From UBA2645 sp044360285 (GTDB taxonomy: Bacteria; Pseudomonadota; Alphaproteobacteria; Rickettsiales; UBA1997), in NCBI GenBank assembly GCA_044360285.1, contig JBIKKP010000004.1:1-56502 (forward strand): a stretch of 56,502 bases of DNA, given 5' to 3'. The position numbers and the translations under genes are program-made. This document shows, in pieces, positions 8,122 to 16,866 of this stretch; position 1 is the first letter of the stretch; each line of letters begins with the position of its first letter. Under the pieces are notes generated by a model that was not told where the DNA came from, did not search any database, and saw nothing but the letters and a program-made list of their open reading frames with translations.

Positions 8122-9096
8122 ATGAATAAAAGTCCGGTTCTTTTTTCTTACTCTTTCGACGAAAACGGTAGTGGCCTAAAAGTTAGTAACGGCAACGCGG
8201 CGAAAGAGCTTGCTAATGAAGGCCTGTCTTGGGTTCACCTTGATGTTGAGAATCTTAAAACAAAAAAATGGTTGGAAAAAGAGGTGGGCTATCTCGATCA
8301 CCTTATCATCGATGCTTTGACCATGGAAGAAACCAGGCCGCGTGTCACCGAGTTTGATAACGGCTTGTTGATCATTTTGCGCGCGGTTAATCTCAACGCA
8401 AATTCCGAACCAGATGACATGGTGTCACTTCGTTTATGGATTGACAAAGAGCGCGTAATCACGTTGCAGCGCCGTCCAACCAAGGCAGTTGAAGATGTTT
8501 GTCGCAACATTGAGTCAGGTAAAAAAATCAAAAGTTCTGGCGAGTTGCTCTATAATTTGCTCTATCAAATTTTGACGATTACCTCGCCATTCCTTTATGC
8601 TCTAAGTGACAAGCTAGATGCACTTGAAGAAAAAATCATGCACAACCATGACGTCGCTTTCCGCGAAGAAATTCTAAATATCAGAACGCAGACAGCGAGT
8701 TTCAAACGCTATTTAGGACCACAGCGCGAGGCAATTGCTAGACTGCGTGTTTGTGATTATGAATGGATCAGCGATTGGGCCAGGCGTCACTTTCAAGAAC
8801 ATCTCGATCAAATTACGCTGATGCTGGAGGAACTCGAAGAATCAAAGGATCGCGCACAAATTTTGCATGATGAACTTTTCCACGGACTATCTGAAAAGCT
8901 TAATAAAAGCATGTACAGTCTGTCTCTAGTTGCGTCTCTCTTCATTCCGCTTACTTTTTTCACCAGCATTTTCAGTGTGAATATCGCTGGTTTGCCAGGA
9001 ACAGAAAATAGCTCCGCGTTTTTTTGGATGATGTCTGCAATGATGATAATGGTGGCGGTGCAGGTGTTTTTGTTTAAGCGCAGTAAGTTGTTTTAG
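8122..9096 (+). CDS. CorA/ZntB-family divalent cation transporter
   Basis: An inner-membrane cation channel or transporter (Mg2+, Co2+ or Zn2+) with the family layout. It has a large cytoplasmic alpha/beta domain and long stalk helix up to about residue 255, then two C-terminal membrane helices (about 263-284 and 300-317). The 324-residue length is typical. The pore motif following the first helix is usually Gly-Met-Asn in CorA or Gly-Ile/Val-Asn in ZntB. Here it reads Ser285-Val286-Asn287 before IAGLPG. The IAGLPG stretch is ZntB-like, so zinc transport is as likely as magnesium. I would not assign the ion. Confidence 0.9.
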   Translation: MNKSPVLFSYSFDENGSGLKVSNGNAAKELANEGLSWVHLDVENLKTKKWLEKEVGYLDHLIIDALTMEETRPRVTEFDNGLLIILRAVNLNANSEPDDMVSLRLWIDKERVITLQRRPTKAVEDVCRNIESGKKIKSSGELLYNLLYQILTITSPFLYALSDKLDALEEKIMHNHDVAFREEILNIRTQTASFKRYLGPQREAIARLRVCDYEWISDWARRHFQEHLDQITLMLEELEESKDRAQILHDELFHGLSEKLNKSMYSLSLVASLFIPLTFFTSIFSVNIAGLPGTENSSAFFWMMSAMMIMVAVQVFLFKRSKLF

Positions 9097-9104
9097 GTGG
9101 ATCA

Positions 9105-9151
9105 TTTGTTCATCCAAACTTACTTTTTCAAAGGAGGTTTGGATGAACAAA
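9105..9151. terminator. Long inverted repeat between convergent genes, candidate bidirectional terminator
   Basis: Perfect 15-bp arms, TTTGTTCATCCAAAC (9105-9119) and its complement (9137-9151), are separated by 17 bases. It lies between the corA-like stop (9096) and the stop of the converging flavoprotein gene (9120-9122). The right arm is inside the last codons of the latter. There is no long T-run, so intrinsic termination is plausible rather than shown. Confidence 0.55.
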
Positions 9152-10355
9152 CTAGTTTCGAAATAATCTCGCCAGCAACTTTTCTTGCTTGCGGCGCAAT
9201 ATCTGGAATTGAAGTGATTTCAAAAAGGCTGCCAAAATTTAATCCGCCCATCAGATAAAAATTTTCTTGCTGCGCAACCAGTCCAGCAGCCATCTCGTCA
9301 AGTTTTACAATTTTTTCATTGAGCAGGTTTTTCACCAAAGGTGAAGCAAAATCGCAGCTAAATCCGGCGCAACTTATTGCTGTTTTTTCGTCAAATTTTT
9401 CCGTCGTTAAAATTATTTTTCTTGCATCAATCATTTGCTTAATCAGCGCAAATTCGCTTTGCGCGCAGCGATGGCGGTGAGTGTTCCAAACTCTGAAACA
9501 ATGACGCATGAATCGCTGTTTTTTCTCAAGGCTAAGCGCGCTCCAGAAGCTTTGCGTTAGCGGACGGAAGGCATCAAAAGTTTTTCGCCAGCAAATTGAG
9601 TTTTGACAATTTTCTCTAAATTTTTTGAAAATTTGCGATAGCGGCAAGCTGCTGTCAGCAAGGCTTAAGGGTGATTCAAAAATTTTTTCCTGCGTAAAAA
9701 TCTCATGCATTTGCGGCAATTTTTTAGTGCGCGAATACATAAAAATTTTTCCAGCGAAACCAAGATCATGCAGCGAGATAGCGGCATCAAAAGCAGTTAG
9801 TCCGCAGCCAATTAAATGAATTTCTGGTGAAGATAGATGTTTAGTGATGTCAATGTTCCAGAAATTTTTCTCAGGATTTTTTAGTGGCGTGCCTGTGGCA
9901 AGAATGCAGTAATCATAAGCCTGGCCAGCGATTTTGAATTTATGATTTTCATAAAAAATTTCAGTGATTTCTTGTGAAAAAAAGTGACAAGAAATTTTTT
10001 TCTCTGCCGCAAGCGCAAGGGTAAGATTAAATAAATGCTGCAGGTAATCGCCAAAAATTTTGCGTGAAACGAAATCGTTTTTTTGGTAATTTGGATAATG
10101 TTTTTGCAGCCAGTTGAAGAAATCTTGACGATCTTCTTGCGCTCCCATGCCTTGCGCCACAACGTTTAGCAAGTGGTTGGGATTTTTTGTTGAGTAAGCA
10201 ATTCCGCGCGCAAATTGTTGCGGTGATTTTTCAAAAATATCGATGGCGATTGCGCCAGAATTCTTTGAATAATTTTTAACTAGATTAAAAAATGTCAGCA
10301 GCCCGCTTGCACCAAAGCCAAGGATTGCGAGCCTATTTTGATTTGTACCAGTCAT
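9120..10355 (-). CDS. FAD/NAD(P)-binding protein, COG4529/YdhS-like
   Basis: A flavoprotein of 411 residues from the chosen ATG at 10355 (MTGTNQNRLAILGFGASG). The longer open frame up to 10424 would lie deep inside fcl, so I prefer the start that overlaps fcl by 23 bases. The dinucleotide-binding motif GFGASG sits at residues 13-18. ARGIAYSTKNPNHLLNV and the later ATGTPL and HLIGCGLTAFDAAISLHDLG (second Rossmann motif) are typical of the NAD_binding_9/COG4529 group. The substrate is unknown. Being last in the gmd-fcl run, it may act on the same surface-sugar pathway, but that is inference from position only. Confidence 0.82.
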   Translation of the reverse strand: MTGTNQNRLAILGFGASGLLTFFNLVKNYSKNSGAIAIDIFEKSPQQFARGIAYSTKNPNHLLNVVAQGMGAQEDRQDFFNWLQKHYPNYQKNDFVSRKIFGDYLQHLFNLTLALAAEKKISCHFFSQEITEIFYENHKFKIAGQAYDYCILATGTPLKNPEKNFWNIDITKHLSSPEIHLIGCGLTAFDAAISLHDLGFAGKIFMYSRTKKLPQMHEIFTQEKIFESPLSLADSSLPLSQIFKKFRENCQNSICWRKTFDAFRPLTQSFWSALSLEKKQRFMRHCFRVWNTHRHRCAQSEFALIKQMIDARKIILTTEKFDEKTAISCAGFSCDFASPLVKNLLNEKIVKLDEMAAGLVAQQENFYLMGGLNFGSLFEITSIPDIAPQARKVAGEIISKLVCSSKPPLKK

Positions 10356-11259
10356 AGACCGATTCAATTCCTTCTTCCAAAGAAGTTTTTGCCTTCCAGC
10401 CAAAGCCGTTGATCTTTGAAACATCCATCAATTTACGTGGAGTGCCGTCTGGCTTGCTTTCGTCAAGAATAATTTTTCCAGAAAATCCGGTAATTTTTTT
10501 GATTAAGTTAGCGAGTTCAAGAATTGTCACATCTTCGCCGGTACCGATGTTTGTAAGCTCGGTGATGTTTTTATTGTTCATCGCAAAAACGCAGGCATCA
10601 GCTAAGTCATCAACAAAAAGAAATTCTCTTCTTGGTTTCCCGCTGCCCCATACCACAACCTGCGAGCTTCCAGAAATTTTTGCTTCGTGAAATTTACGCA
10701 AAAGTGCCGGCAAAACGTGTGACGAACTGAGGTCAAAATTGTCGTTAATGCCGTAAAGATTAGTTGGCATAAGTGGCACAAAGTCGCAGCCATATTGCTT
10801 GCGATAGGCTTCGCACATTTTTACACCAGCAATTTTGGCAATCGCATAGCCATAATTTGTTTGCTCAAGCGCGCCGGTTAAAAGATATTCTTCTTTGATT
10901 GGTTGCGGCGCCAGGCGAGGGTAGATGCATGAGCTGCCCAAAAAAATTAGGCGTTTAACCTTGTTGCTATGGGCGTTGAAAATTACGTTATTTTGAATCT
11001 GTAAATTTTCGTAAAGGAAGTCTGCTTGTTTGGTGCGATTGGCTTCGATGCCACCAACTTTCGCTGCGGCAAGAAAAACAAATTCTGGTTTTTTTTGTGC
11101 GAAAAAATCGCTAACCGCTTTTTGATCTAGTAAATCTAATTCTTCCCTGGTTGCGGTTAAAATGTTGGTGTAGCCTTCAGAATGCAGCTTGCGCGCAATT
11201 GCCGAGCCAACCATGCCGCGATGTCCAACAACAAAAATTTTCGAATCTTTTTGCATCAT
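10333..11259 (-). CDS. fcl: GDP-L-fucose synthase
   Basis: Epimerises and reduces GDP-4-keto-6-deoxymannose to GDP-L-fucose. This extended-SDR enzyme has the NADPH motif GHRGMVGS near residues 12-19. Catalytic residues lie in GSSCIYP (Ser) and YGYAIAK (Tyr-xxx-Lys). I take the ATG at 11259 (MMQKDSKIFVV), one base beyond the gmd stop, giving 308 residues. The open frame extends upstream to 11298 but only into the gmd tail. With gmd directly upstream it completes the GDP-mannose to GDP-fucose route for a fucosylated surface glycan. Confidence 0.95.
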   Translation of the reverse strand: MMQKDSKIFVVGHRGMVGSAIARKLHSEGYTNILTATREELDLLDQKAVSDFFAQKKPEFVFLAAAKVGGIEANRTKQADFLYENLQIQNNVIFNAHSNKVKRLIFLGSSCIYPRLAPQPIKEEYLLTGALEQTNYGYAIAKIAGVKMCEAYRKQYGCDFVPLMPTNLYGINDNFDLSSSHVLPALLRKFHEAKISGSSQVVVWGSGKPRREFLFVDDLADACVFAMNNKNITELTNIGTGEDVTILELANLIKKITGFSGKIILDESKPDGTPRKLMDVSKINGFGWKAKTSLEEGIESVYDWYKSK

Positions 11260-11260
11260 T

Positions 11261-12247
11261 TTACCTGCCGCTTTCAACCAGTTTTCGGTCAGAATCAACC
11301 ATCATGTGAACAAGGCCTTTGAAATCGACTTTAGGGCTCCAACCCAGCGCTTTTCTTGCTTTGCTTGAATCACCAATCAGCAAATCAACTTCGGCTGGGC
11401 GGAAATATTTCTCACTCACTTCGACATATTTTTTCCAATCCAAACCAACATAACCGAAAGCTTCATCAAGGAAATCGCGCACTGAATAAGTTTCTCCGGT
11501 AGCGATTACGTAGTCATCTGGTTTTTCTTGTTGAAGCATGAGCCACATAGCTTCGACATAGTCACCAGCAAATCCCCAATCGCGTTTTGCGTCGAGATTT
11601 CCCAGGTAAAGTTTGTCGGCTTTTTTGGCAAGAATTTGCGCCAGGCCGTAAGTGATTTTGCGTGTGACGAAAGTTTGGCCGCGGCGCGGGGATTCGTGGT
11701 TGAAGAGGATTCCGTTGCAAGCGAACATGTCATAACTTTCGCGGAAATTTACGGTGATCCAATAGCTGTAAACTTTGGCGCAAGCGTAAGGGCTGCGCGG
11801 ATAGAAAGGCGTTTTTTCGCTTTGCGGAATTTCTAAAACCTTACCATACATTTCACTTGAAGAAGCTTGGTAAAATTTGGTTTTGATGCGTGTGTCGCGA
11901 ATGGCGTCAAGGATACGGCAAGTGCCCGTGGCGTCGATGTCGGTGGTATATTCTGGAACGTCGAAGCTGACTTTTACGTGGCTTTGAGCGGCTAGGTTGT
12001 AGATTTCGTCGGGATTAATTTTTTCAAGCAAACGCGAGATTGATGAAGAATCGCTGAGGTCGCCATAATGCAAAAAAAGTTTTTTGCCGGTAATTTGTGG
12101 ATCGTTATAGAGATGGTCGATGCGATCAGTGTTGAAGCTGCTTGAGCGCCTAATGATGCCATGAACTTCGTAACCTTTAGCAAGCAAAAGTTCGGTTAAG
12201 TAAGAGCCGTCTTGGCCAGTAATTCCGGTGATAAGAGCCTTTTTCAT
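11261..12247 (-). CDS. gmd: GDP-mannose 4,6-dehydratase
   Basis: The first committed step of GDP-fucose (or related 6-deoxyhexose) synthesis. The 328 residues have the NADP motif TGITGQDGSYL at 8-18, NLAAQSHVKVSF, the catalytic SSSEMYG, and Tyr-xxx-Lys in YACAK. NHESPRRGQTFVTRKIT is the strongly conserved block of this family. It is placed between a GT2 glycosyltransferase (1-base gap) and fcl (1-base gap), a compact envelope-sugar operon. Confidence 0.97.
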   Translation of the reverse strand: MKKALITGITGQDGSYLTELLLAKGYEVHGIIRRSSSFNTDRIDHLYNDPQITGKKLFLHYGDLSDSSSISRLLEKINPDEIYNLAAQSHVKVSFDVPEYTTDIDATGTCRILDAIRDTRIKTKFYQASSSEMYGKVLEIPQSEKTPFYPRSPYACAKVYSYWITVNFRESYDMFACNGILFNHESPRRGQTFVTRKITYGLAQILAKKADKLYLGNLDAKRDWGFAGDYVEAMWLMLQQEKPDDYVIATGETYSVRDFLDEAFGYVGLDWKKYVEVSEKYFRPAEVDLLIGDSSKARKALGWSPKVDFKGLVHMMVDSDRKLVESGR

Positions 12248-12248
12248 T

Positions 12249-13034
12249 CTAGATTTTTTTGGTTTGTTGGAAGGTGCTAAAATTTCTCAAAATGAGTTTT
12301 TTAGCCTTCCAAAAAATGCGTAATTTTTCTTTAAAATTATCGCAAAATTTTAATTGCACAGCAACGGTCTCAAGCCTCTGTTTTACTGAGTTAGCGCTTG
12401 ATTGGTTAATGCCAGTATTTTGGTTAAAAACCGCTGTTATGTTGATTGGGAAAAACTGATATTTTGAGCCATCAGATTTCTTACTTGAAGCCAAGAGCAT
12501 GTTGAATTCATAGTCCATGCAATAGCGATTTTTCTCATTAAATTTGAAGGAATCAAACAAGTTTTTTCGATAGTAAAAAGACTCGCCCGAAGCAATAGGG
12601 CAGTGCTTCACCAGGTTTCTTTTGGTGAATGGAATTGCCGCAGAGTTTTGAAAGGCAGAAGAAAATCCAATGTGGTAGCAATTGAAATAAAGCGCGTCGA
12701 AATCGGGATTAATTTTAGTGTAATATGCGATCTCAGAAAAAAGATTTTTATGCAAAATATCATCGCAACCAAGAAAGCCCACCAAGTGACCCGTGACGTG
12801 CTTTAAAGCCAGATTTCTGGCATTAGAAATGCCGCAATCTTTTTCCTTAATCCACTTAACTTGCGTCGGAAATTTTTGGCAAAAATCATTGATAATTTCG
12901 TGACTTTTGTCGGTGGAAATTCCGTCCAAAATGATCAGTTCTTTATCTTCATAATCTTGCGCAATGAATGATTCTATTGCCCTTGTGATGTAGCTTGCGC
13001 TGTTGAAAGACGGGATAATTACCGAGATTTTCAA
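12249..13034 (-). CDS. Glycosyltransferase family 2 protein
   Basis: A GT-A fold enzyme of 261 residues. It opens with the typical KISVIIPSFNSASYITRAIESF, has the nucleotide-binding Asp in ELIILDGISTDKS, and a GFLGCDDIL variant of the metal-binding DxD region near residue 95-100. No membrane segments are evident. It starts directly after the small exported protein gene and is followed by gmd, so it probably transfers a sugar, possibly fucose or a related deoxyhexose, onto a surface polysaccharide. Donor and acceptor cannot be read from the sequence. Confidence 0.88.
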   Translation of the reverse strand: MKISVIIPSFNSASYITRAIESFIAQDYEDKELIILDGISTDKSHEIINDFCQKFPTQVKWIKEKDCGISNARNLALKHVTGHLVGFLGCDDILHKNLFSEIAYYTKINPDFDALYFNCYHIGFSSAFQNSAAIPFTKRNLVKHCPIASGESFYYRKNLFDSFKFNEKNRYCMDYEFNMLLASSKKSDGSKYQFFPINITAVFNQNTGINQSSANSVKQRLETVAVQLKFCDNFKEKLRIFWKAKKLILRNFSTFQQTKKI

Positions 13035-13340
13035 TTAATCCTCCATGTTAAAAGTTCGTTCTTTTTTCAAGTCGAAGTCTTCAACTTGAATTTGTGTTCC
13101 GCCATTGGCTTCGTTGATGTAAAGCACTTTTGCAGTGTGATAATTATCTTCTTTTGCGTCGTAAAATTGAATGACATTATTTTCACGAACTAAGTTTCCT
13201 TGGCCAATTTCAATATGAATTTTATTGTCATAGTCATATCCGCTCCAAGCCAATGCAGGAGAGGATTGGAGTAGGGCCAAGAAAAATAAAATTACAAAAT
13301 TTCTGGTTATTTTTTTGGTGTTTTTTGCAGTGTTTTCCAT
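13035..13340 (-). CDS. Small exported protein, Rickettsiales-type conserved hypothetical
   Basis: A 101-residue protein with a signal peptide (hydrophobic run ITRNFVILFFLALLQSSPALA, cleavage expected near residue 31). The 70-residue mature domain begins WSGYDYDNKIHIEIGQGNLV and is dense in Asp, Glu and aromatic residues, probably a small beta-domain. The WSGYDYDN...IEIG.GNLVR pattern is one I associate with a conserved family of Rickettsia genomes (possibly DUF5334), from memory. It is first in the minus-strand run leading into the GT2, gmd and fcl genes, with no gap to the GT2 start. Function unknown. Confidence 0.8.
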   Translation of the reverse strand: MENTAKNTKKITRNFVILFFLALLQSSPALAWSGYDYDNKIHIEIGQGNLVRENNVIQFYDAKEDNYHTAKVLYINEANGGTQIQVEDFDLKKERTFNMED

Positions 13341-13517
13341 ATGGGTGATTTTGGAGTTGACTTTTGGGTGGTGCTTGAATTTTATGCGCGCCCTCTTTTG
13401 GCTTGAAGCTGCGGTTTTGCAAATCGCAAGCGGCTTGCTAAAATTTCACATCAAACTTTCCTTTCGCTTTAATAAAGCAAGTTTCGGGGCTCGAGAGTTT
13501 CGTAAGCATCATATTGT

Positions 13518-13595
13518 CGGGGCGTAGCGCAGTCTGGCTAGCGCATCTGGTTTGGGACCAGAGGGTCGGGAGTTCAAATCTCTCCGCCCCGACCA
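13518..13595 (+). tRNA. tRNA-Pro (anticodon TGG)
   Basis: A complete cloverleaf. The acceptor stem is CGGGGCG (13518-13524) with CGCCCCG (13585-13591). The anticodon stem-loop is CTGG-TTTGGGA-CCAG with anticodon TGG. The T-loop is TTCAAAT. Discriminator A at 13592 and an encoded CCA at 13593-13595 end the gene. The 5' C is characteristic of bacterial tRNA-Pro. Confidence 0.97.
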
Positions 13596-13601
13596 CTTCT
13601 T

Positions 13602-15329
13602 CTAGCTTTTCACCTCATCCGCCTCATCAAACAAAATCACATCTTTAATCACTTCCGCGTTGATATCGCGGAAAGACGAAAGGGCGTTGTTGATTTCGTT
13701 TATACTTACACCAAGAGCTGAAAGCACTGCCGAGCTTAGCTGCAGACCGGTTTCGATATTTTTTGCCACAACAAAATTTGCGCCAAGTTTCTTGAATCTC
13801 TCGGCGCTGTGAATGGTTTCTGCTTTGGTAATTAGCGGAATTTGTGGGAAATTTTCATGCACAAATCGTGTAATTTTTAAGCAGCCAACTTCGTCTTCCG
13901 TTGCAACAACGGTGGTCTCGCAGCGGTCAATTCCAACGTAGCGCAAAATATCGGCATTAAGCGGATCGCCATAATAAATGTTGTAACCATTATTTTTTTC
14001 GATGCGCACCACGCGGTGATTATTTTCTAAAATAACATAGCTGAGGCCACGTTTGCGTAAGATGTATGCGATGATGCGACCAACTTTTGAAAAGCCGATA
14101 ATCACCACGTGTTTTGAAATTTCGCCGATTTCGCGTTTGATTTTATTGTCGCGTAGAACCTCTTTGGTGTAGAGCCGTGCCTTAAATTTGCGGCCCAGTG
14201 TTGCCAGAAAAGGTGTCAGCGCCATGGTGAAAGTGACAACGGTCATCAAAAATTGTGAGACATCTAGGTCGATTAATTTTTGCTGCACGCCCATCAAAAA
14301 TACGACGAAAGCGAATTCGCCACCTTGCGAAAGTAAAAGTCCGGAATGCACAGCTGGCGCAAGTGGAAAACGAAAGAGTCGGCATAAAGCCACGACGATG
14401 CTGCTTTTAACCAAGATCAGCGCAATTGAAGCGAGCACGATGTAAGGCAAGCTGGCGATGAGTAAATCGAAGTCGAAAGACATGCCAATTGTCATGAAAA
14501 AAAGACCAAGAAGCAGCGATTTCAGCGAGAGGATTTCTTCTTCAACGCGATATTTATATTCAGTTTCTGCAACCATCAAACCAGCGATGAAGGCGCCAAG
14601 GGCAAAGGATAGGCCCATGTAGTTACTCAAATAAGCAGCGCCTAAAACAACGATCAAAGTGAAGCTCAAAAACAAAACCTCGTTGTTTGATTGTGCAATC
14701 AAACGATAGATTGGGCGCAGCATTGAGCGCCCAACTGCAAAAATTATTGCCATGGCTAAAGCTGCGTCAATTACTGCACCGCCAAGGGCGTGACCGATAT
14801 TTAGATCAGTTTTGGAAAGCAAAGGTAGTAAAACCAAAATTGGAATTACCGCCAAATCTTGCATAAGCAAAACCGAGAAGGAGAGGCGTCCAACGCGGGT
14901 TGATTGTTCGGCATTTTCAGCGATGACTTGCATGACAATTGCCGTTGAAGACATTGCCAGCGCACATCCAATGATGATTGAAGACTTGAGATCGAGTCCA
15001 ATAAATTTATGGCAAATTGTTGAAATTGCTGCGGAGGTGATGATGACTTGCAAGCCGCCGAAGCCAAGTACGTATTTCTTCATTGCCAATAATCGCCCGA
15101 AAGTCAGTTCAAGTCCGATGGCAAAAAGCATGAAGACGATACCAAGCTCGGCAATTGAGCCTGTAGTTTCTGTTGTGGTTAAAACGCCAAAACCAAATGG
15201 ACCAATCGCCGCGCCAGCAACAAGATAACCAAGGGCGGGGCTGAGTCCTAGTTGTTTAAAAATGATGACGATTGCAACTGACGCAAAGAGCAAAATCAGG
15301 ATGTCGCGCAGGTAAGATATGTCGTGCAT
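13602..15329 (-). CDS. CPA2-family cation:proton antiporter with TrkA-N domain (KefB/YbaL-like)
   Basis: An inner-membrane monovalent cation:proton antiporter. Residues about 5-385 form some 12 membrane helices. KHVVIIGFSKVGRIIAYILRK, near residue 410, then starts a cytoplasmic Rossmann TrkA-N domain with the NAD-binding GFSKVG. The domain continues through YYGDPLNADILRYVGI. The 575-residue length matches YbaL/KefB proteins. Likely role is K+ efflux and pH or electrophile protection. No ancillary KefF/KefG gene is present. It ends 7 bases from tRNA-Pro on the opposite strand and diverges from dcd. Confidence 0.93.
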   Translation of the reverse strand: MHDISYLRDILILLFASVAIVIIFKQLGLSPALGYLVAGAAIGPFGFGVLTTTETTGSIAELGIVFMLFAIGLELTFGRLLAMKKYVLGFGGLQVIITSAAISTICHKFIGLDLKSSIIIGCALAMSSTAIVMQVIAENAEQSTRVGRLSFSVLLMQDLAVIPILVLLPLLSKTDLNIGHALGGAVIDAALAMAIIFAVGRSMLRPIYRLIAQSNNEVLFLSFTLIVVLGAAYLSNYMGLSFALGAFIAGLMVAETEYKYRVEEEILSLKSLLLGLFFMTIGMSFDFDLLIASLPYIVLASIALILVKSSIVVALCRLFRFPLAPAVHSGLLLSQGGEFAFVVFLMGVQQKLIDLDVSQFLMTVVTFTMALTPFLATLGRKFKARLYTKEVLRDNKIKREIGEISKHVVIIGFSKVGRIIAYILRKRGLSYVILENNHRVVRIEKNNGYNIYYGDPLNADILRYVGIDRCETTVVATEDEVGCLKITRFVHENFPQIPLITKAETIHSAERFKKLGANFVVAKNIETGLQLSSAVLSALGVSINEINNALSSFRDINAEVIKDVILFDEADEVKS

Positions 15330-15403
15330 TAAAAATGAATTTCAGATTTCAGATTTGGGTTTTAAAAAAATGATAACAAATAACAAAAATTTTCTCTTAA
15401 AAA

Positions 15404-15973
15404 ATGAGCATACTTTCTGACAAATCAATCGCCAAACTTGCTGCTGAGCAAAACATGATTGAGCCTTTTGTCTCTAAGCAAATTAAGGTTGATGATTCTG
15501 GCAATAAAATCATTTCTTACGGCAACTCTTCTTACGGCTATGACGCTCGCGTTTCCAATGAATTTAAAATTTTTACCAACATCGATTCTGCGATTGTTGA
15601 TCCAAAAAATTTCTGTGAAACGAGTTTTGTAAATCGCACAACTGATGTTTGTATAATTCCGCCAAACAGCTTTGCTCTAGCGCGCACGGTGGAATATTTT
15701 CGCGTTCCAAAAGATGTGTTGGTGATTTGTGTTGGCAAATCGACTTACGCGCGTTGCGGAATTATTGTTAACGTCACGCCGCTTGAACCAGGTTGGGAAG
15801 GGCATGTCACGCTAGAATTTTCTAATACCACGCCACTTCCTGCAAAGATTTATGCCTTTGAAGGCGCTTGCCAATTTTTGTTTTTGAAGGGTGACCAACC
15901 TTGCGAAATTTCTTACGACAAACGCGCTGGAAAATATATGGGTCAAACTGGGGTGACGCTTCCGCGAGTTTAG
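15404..15973 (+). CDS. dcd: dCTP deaminase
   Basis: Deaminates dCTP to dUTP, feeding thymidylate synthesis. The 189 residues belong to the trimeric dUTPase/dCTP deaminase fold. SYGYDARVSNEFKIF, KSTYARCGI and TPLEPGWEGHVTLEFSN (with the catalytic Glu) are standard and align with proteobacterial Dcd over the full length. The gene is monocistronic in appearance. A palindromic repeat lies immediately downstream. Confidence 0.96.
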   Translation: MSILSDKSIAKLAAEQNMIEPFVSKQIKVDDSGNKIISYGNSSYGYDARVSNEFKIFTNIDSAIVDPKNFCETSFVNRTTDVCIIPPNSFALARTVEYFRVPKDVLVICVGKSTYARCGIIVNVTPLEPGWEGHVTLEFSNTTPLPAKIYAFEGACQFLFLKGDQPCEISYDKRAGKYMGQTGVTLPRV

Positions 15974-16011
15974 AAATTATGACAAAACTCCTCAGCAATT
16001 TTAATGTCGCC

Positions 16012-16064
16012 CTGAGCCTGCCTGCGGGCGGCATCGCTTGGGCGCCATGCTTCGACAGGCTCAG
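16012..16064. repeat. Inverted repeat with GAGCCTG core
   Basis: CTGAGCCTG at 16012-16020 pairs perfectly with CAGGCTCAG at 16056-16064. The flanks (GCATGAC to the right) and the internal CTGCCTGCG are shared with 52869-52889, where GTCATGCTGAGCC is followed by TGCCTGCG. It is thus a member of a dispersed repeat family. Here it occupies the gap between dcd and the dioxygenase-like gene, and the latter's open frame reads through it. Confidence 0.7.
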
Positions 16065-16092
16065 CATGACTATGAATTGCTTCAAAGTGACA

Positions 16093-16866
16093 ATGATTTT
16101 GAGATCGCTGCTGTTGATGGTATTTTTTCTATTCACCGCGCAAGCCCTTGCACAAGAAGAGCTCACAGCATCTTCCAACGAAAGTTATTCCAACGAAGAA
16201 GTCAAAAAAGACAAAACTCTCGACGAATTTAAAGACGTTGCGGGCCGCTCGGTTAATGACTTTGCCAAAGATTCTCCTTCGCTTTTTCACGCAAAAAGAC
16301 CAACACCTTCACGCTTTTTTGCGGCAGATTTATCAATGCCTGACAGCTTTGCGACCACCAATAATTTGGCGAAAAAAACCGGCTCATTTTATCGCGCTTT
16401 TGGCGAAATAATTTTTGTACAAGGTACAATCACCGATTCTTTCAATGTGCCAATTGCTGGCGCGGTTGTTGAGATTTGGCAGACTAATGCTGCTGGAAAA
16501 TATCACACTTTGCTTGAGCAAGGCAGTGAGTATATCGATAAGTATTTCAGCATGTCGGGCCGCACAATTACCGATAATTTAGGCAATTATCACTTCATCA
16601 CCATAATGCCTGGAAGCAGAATGGGCCGCGCTCCGCACATCAACATGAACATCTATCACCAAAAATTTGGCCGCCTGGAAACCGAAATGTATTTCCAAGA
16701 TCACCCCTACAATGACAGCGATTACCAATATCTCGTTTACAACAAAGAAGACCGCGCGCTGCTGACTTCGCGGGTAAGTCACTCTAACATTTTTGACACC
16801 AAATCGATCAAAGTTTGCACCTTTAACATCACGATGCGTGGCGTCCACCAGTTCAAAAGATTTTGA
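16093..16866 (+). CDS. Exported intradiol ring-cleavage dioxygenase-like protein
   Basis: The open frame extends back into dcd, but those codons cover the repeat. The ATG at 16093 gives a clean signal peptide (MILRSLLLMVFFLFTAQALA). The mature part carries a protocatechuate 3,4-dioxygenase-type domain: GTITDSFNVPIAGAVVEIWQTNAAGKYH, GNYHFITIMPG, then GRAPHINMNIY. In the enzyme the Fe(III) ligands are two Tyr and two His. Both Tyr are present and the first His is present, but the second His is Asn (APHIN instead of PAHIH). Export and ligand loss argue against ordinary aromatic catabolism. It ends in a TGATG overlap with the DUF3750 gene. Confidence 0.82.
   Translation: MILRSLLLMVFFLFTAQALAQEELTASSNESYSNEEVKKDKTLDEFKDVAGRSVNDFAKDSPSLFHAKRPTPSRFFAADLSMPDSFATTNNLAKKTGSFYRAFGEIIFVQGTITDSFNVPIAGAVVEIWQTNAAGKYHTLLEQGSEYIDKYFSMSGRTITDNLGNYHFITIMPGSRMGRAPHINMNIYHQKFGRLETEMYFQDHPYNDSDYQYLVYNKEDRALLTSRVSHSNIFDTKSIKVCTFNITMRGVHQFKRF

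Noticed and set aside
10356..10424. N-terminal extension of the COG4529 flavoprotein
   Set aside because: The extra 23 codons lie inside fcl and precede the normal Rossmann start; the ATG at 10355 is sufficient.
15901..16092. N-terminal extension of the dioxygenase-like protein
   Set aside because: It reads through the dcd 3' end and a repeat; the signal peptide begins at 16093.
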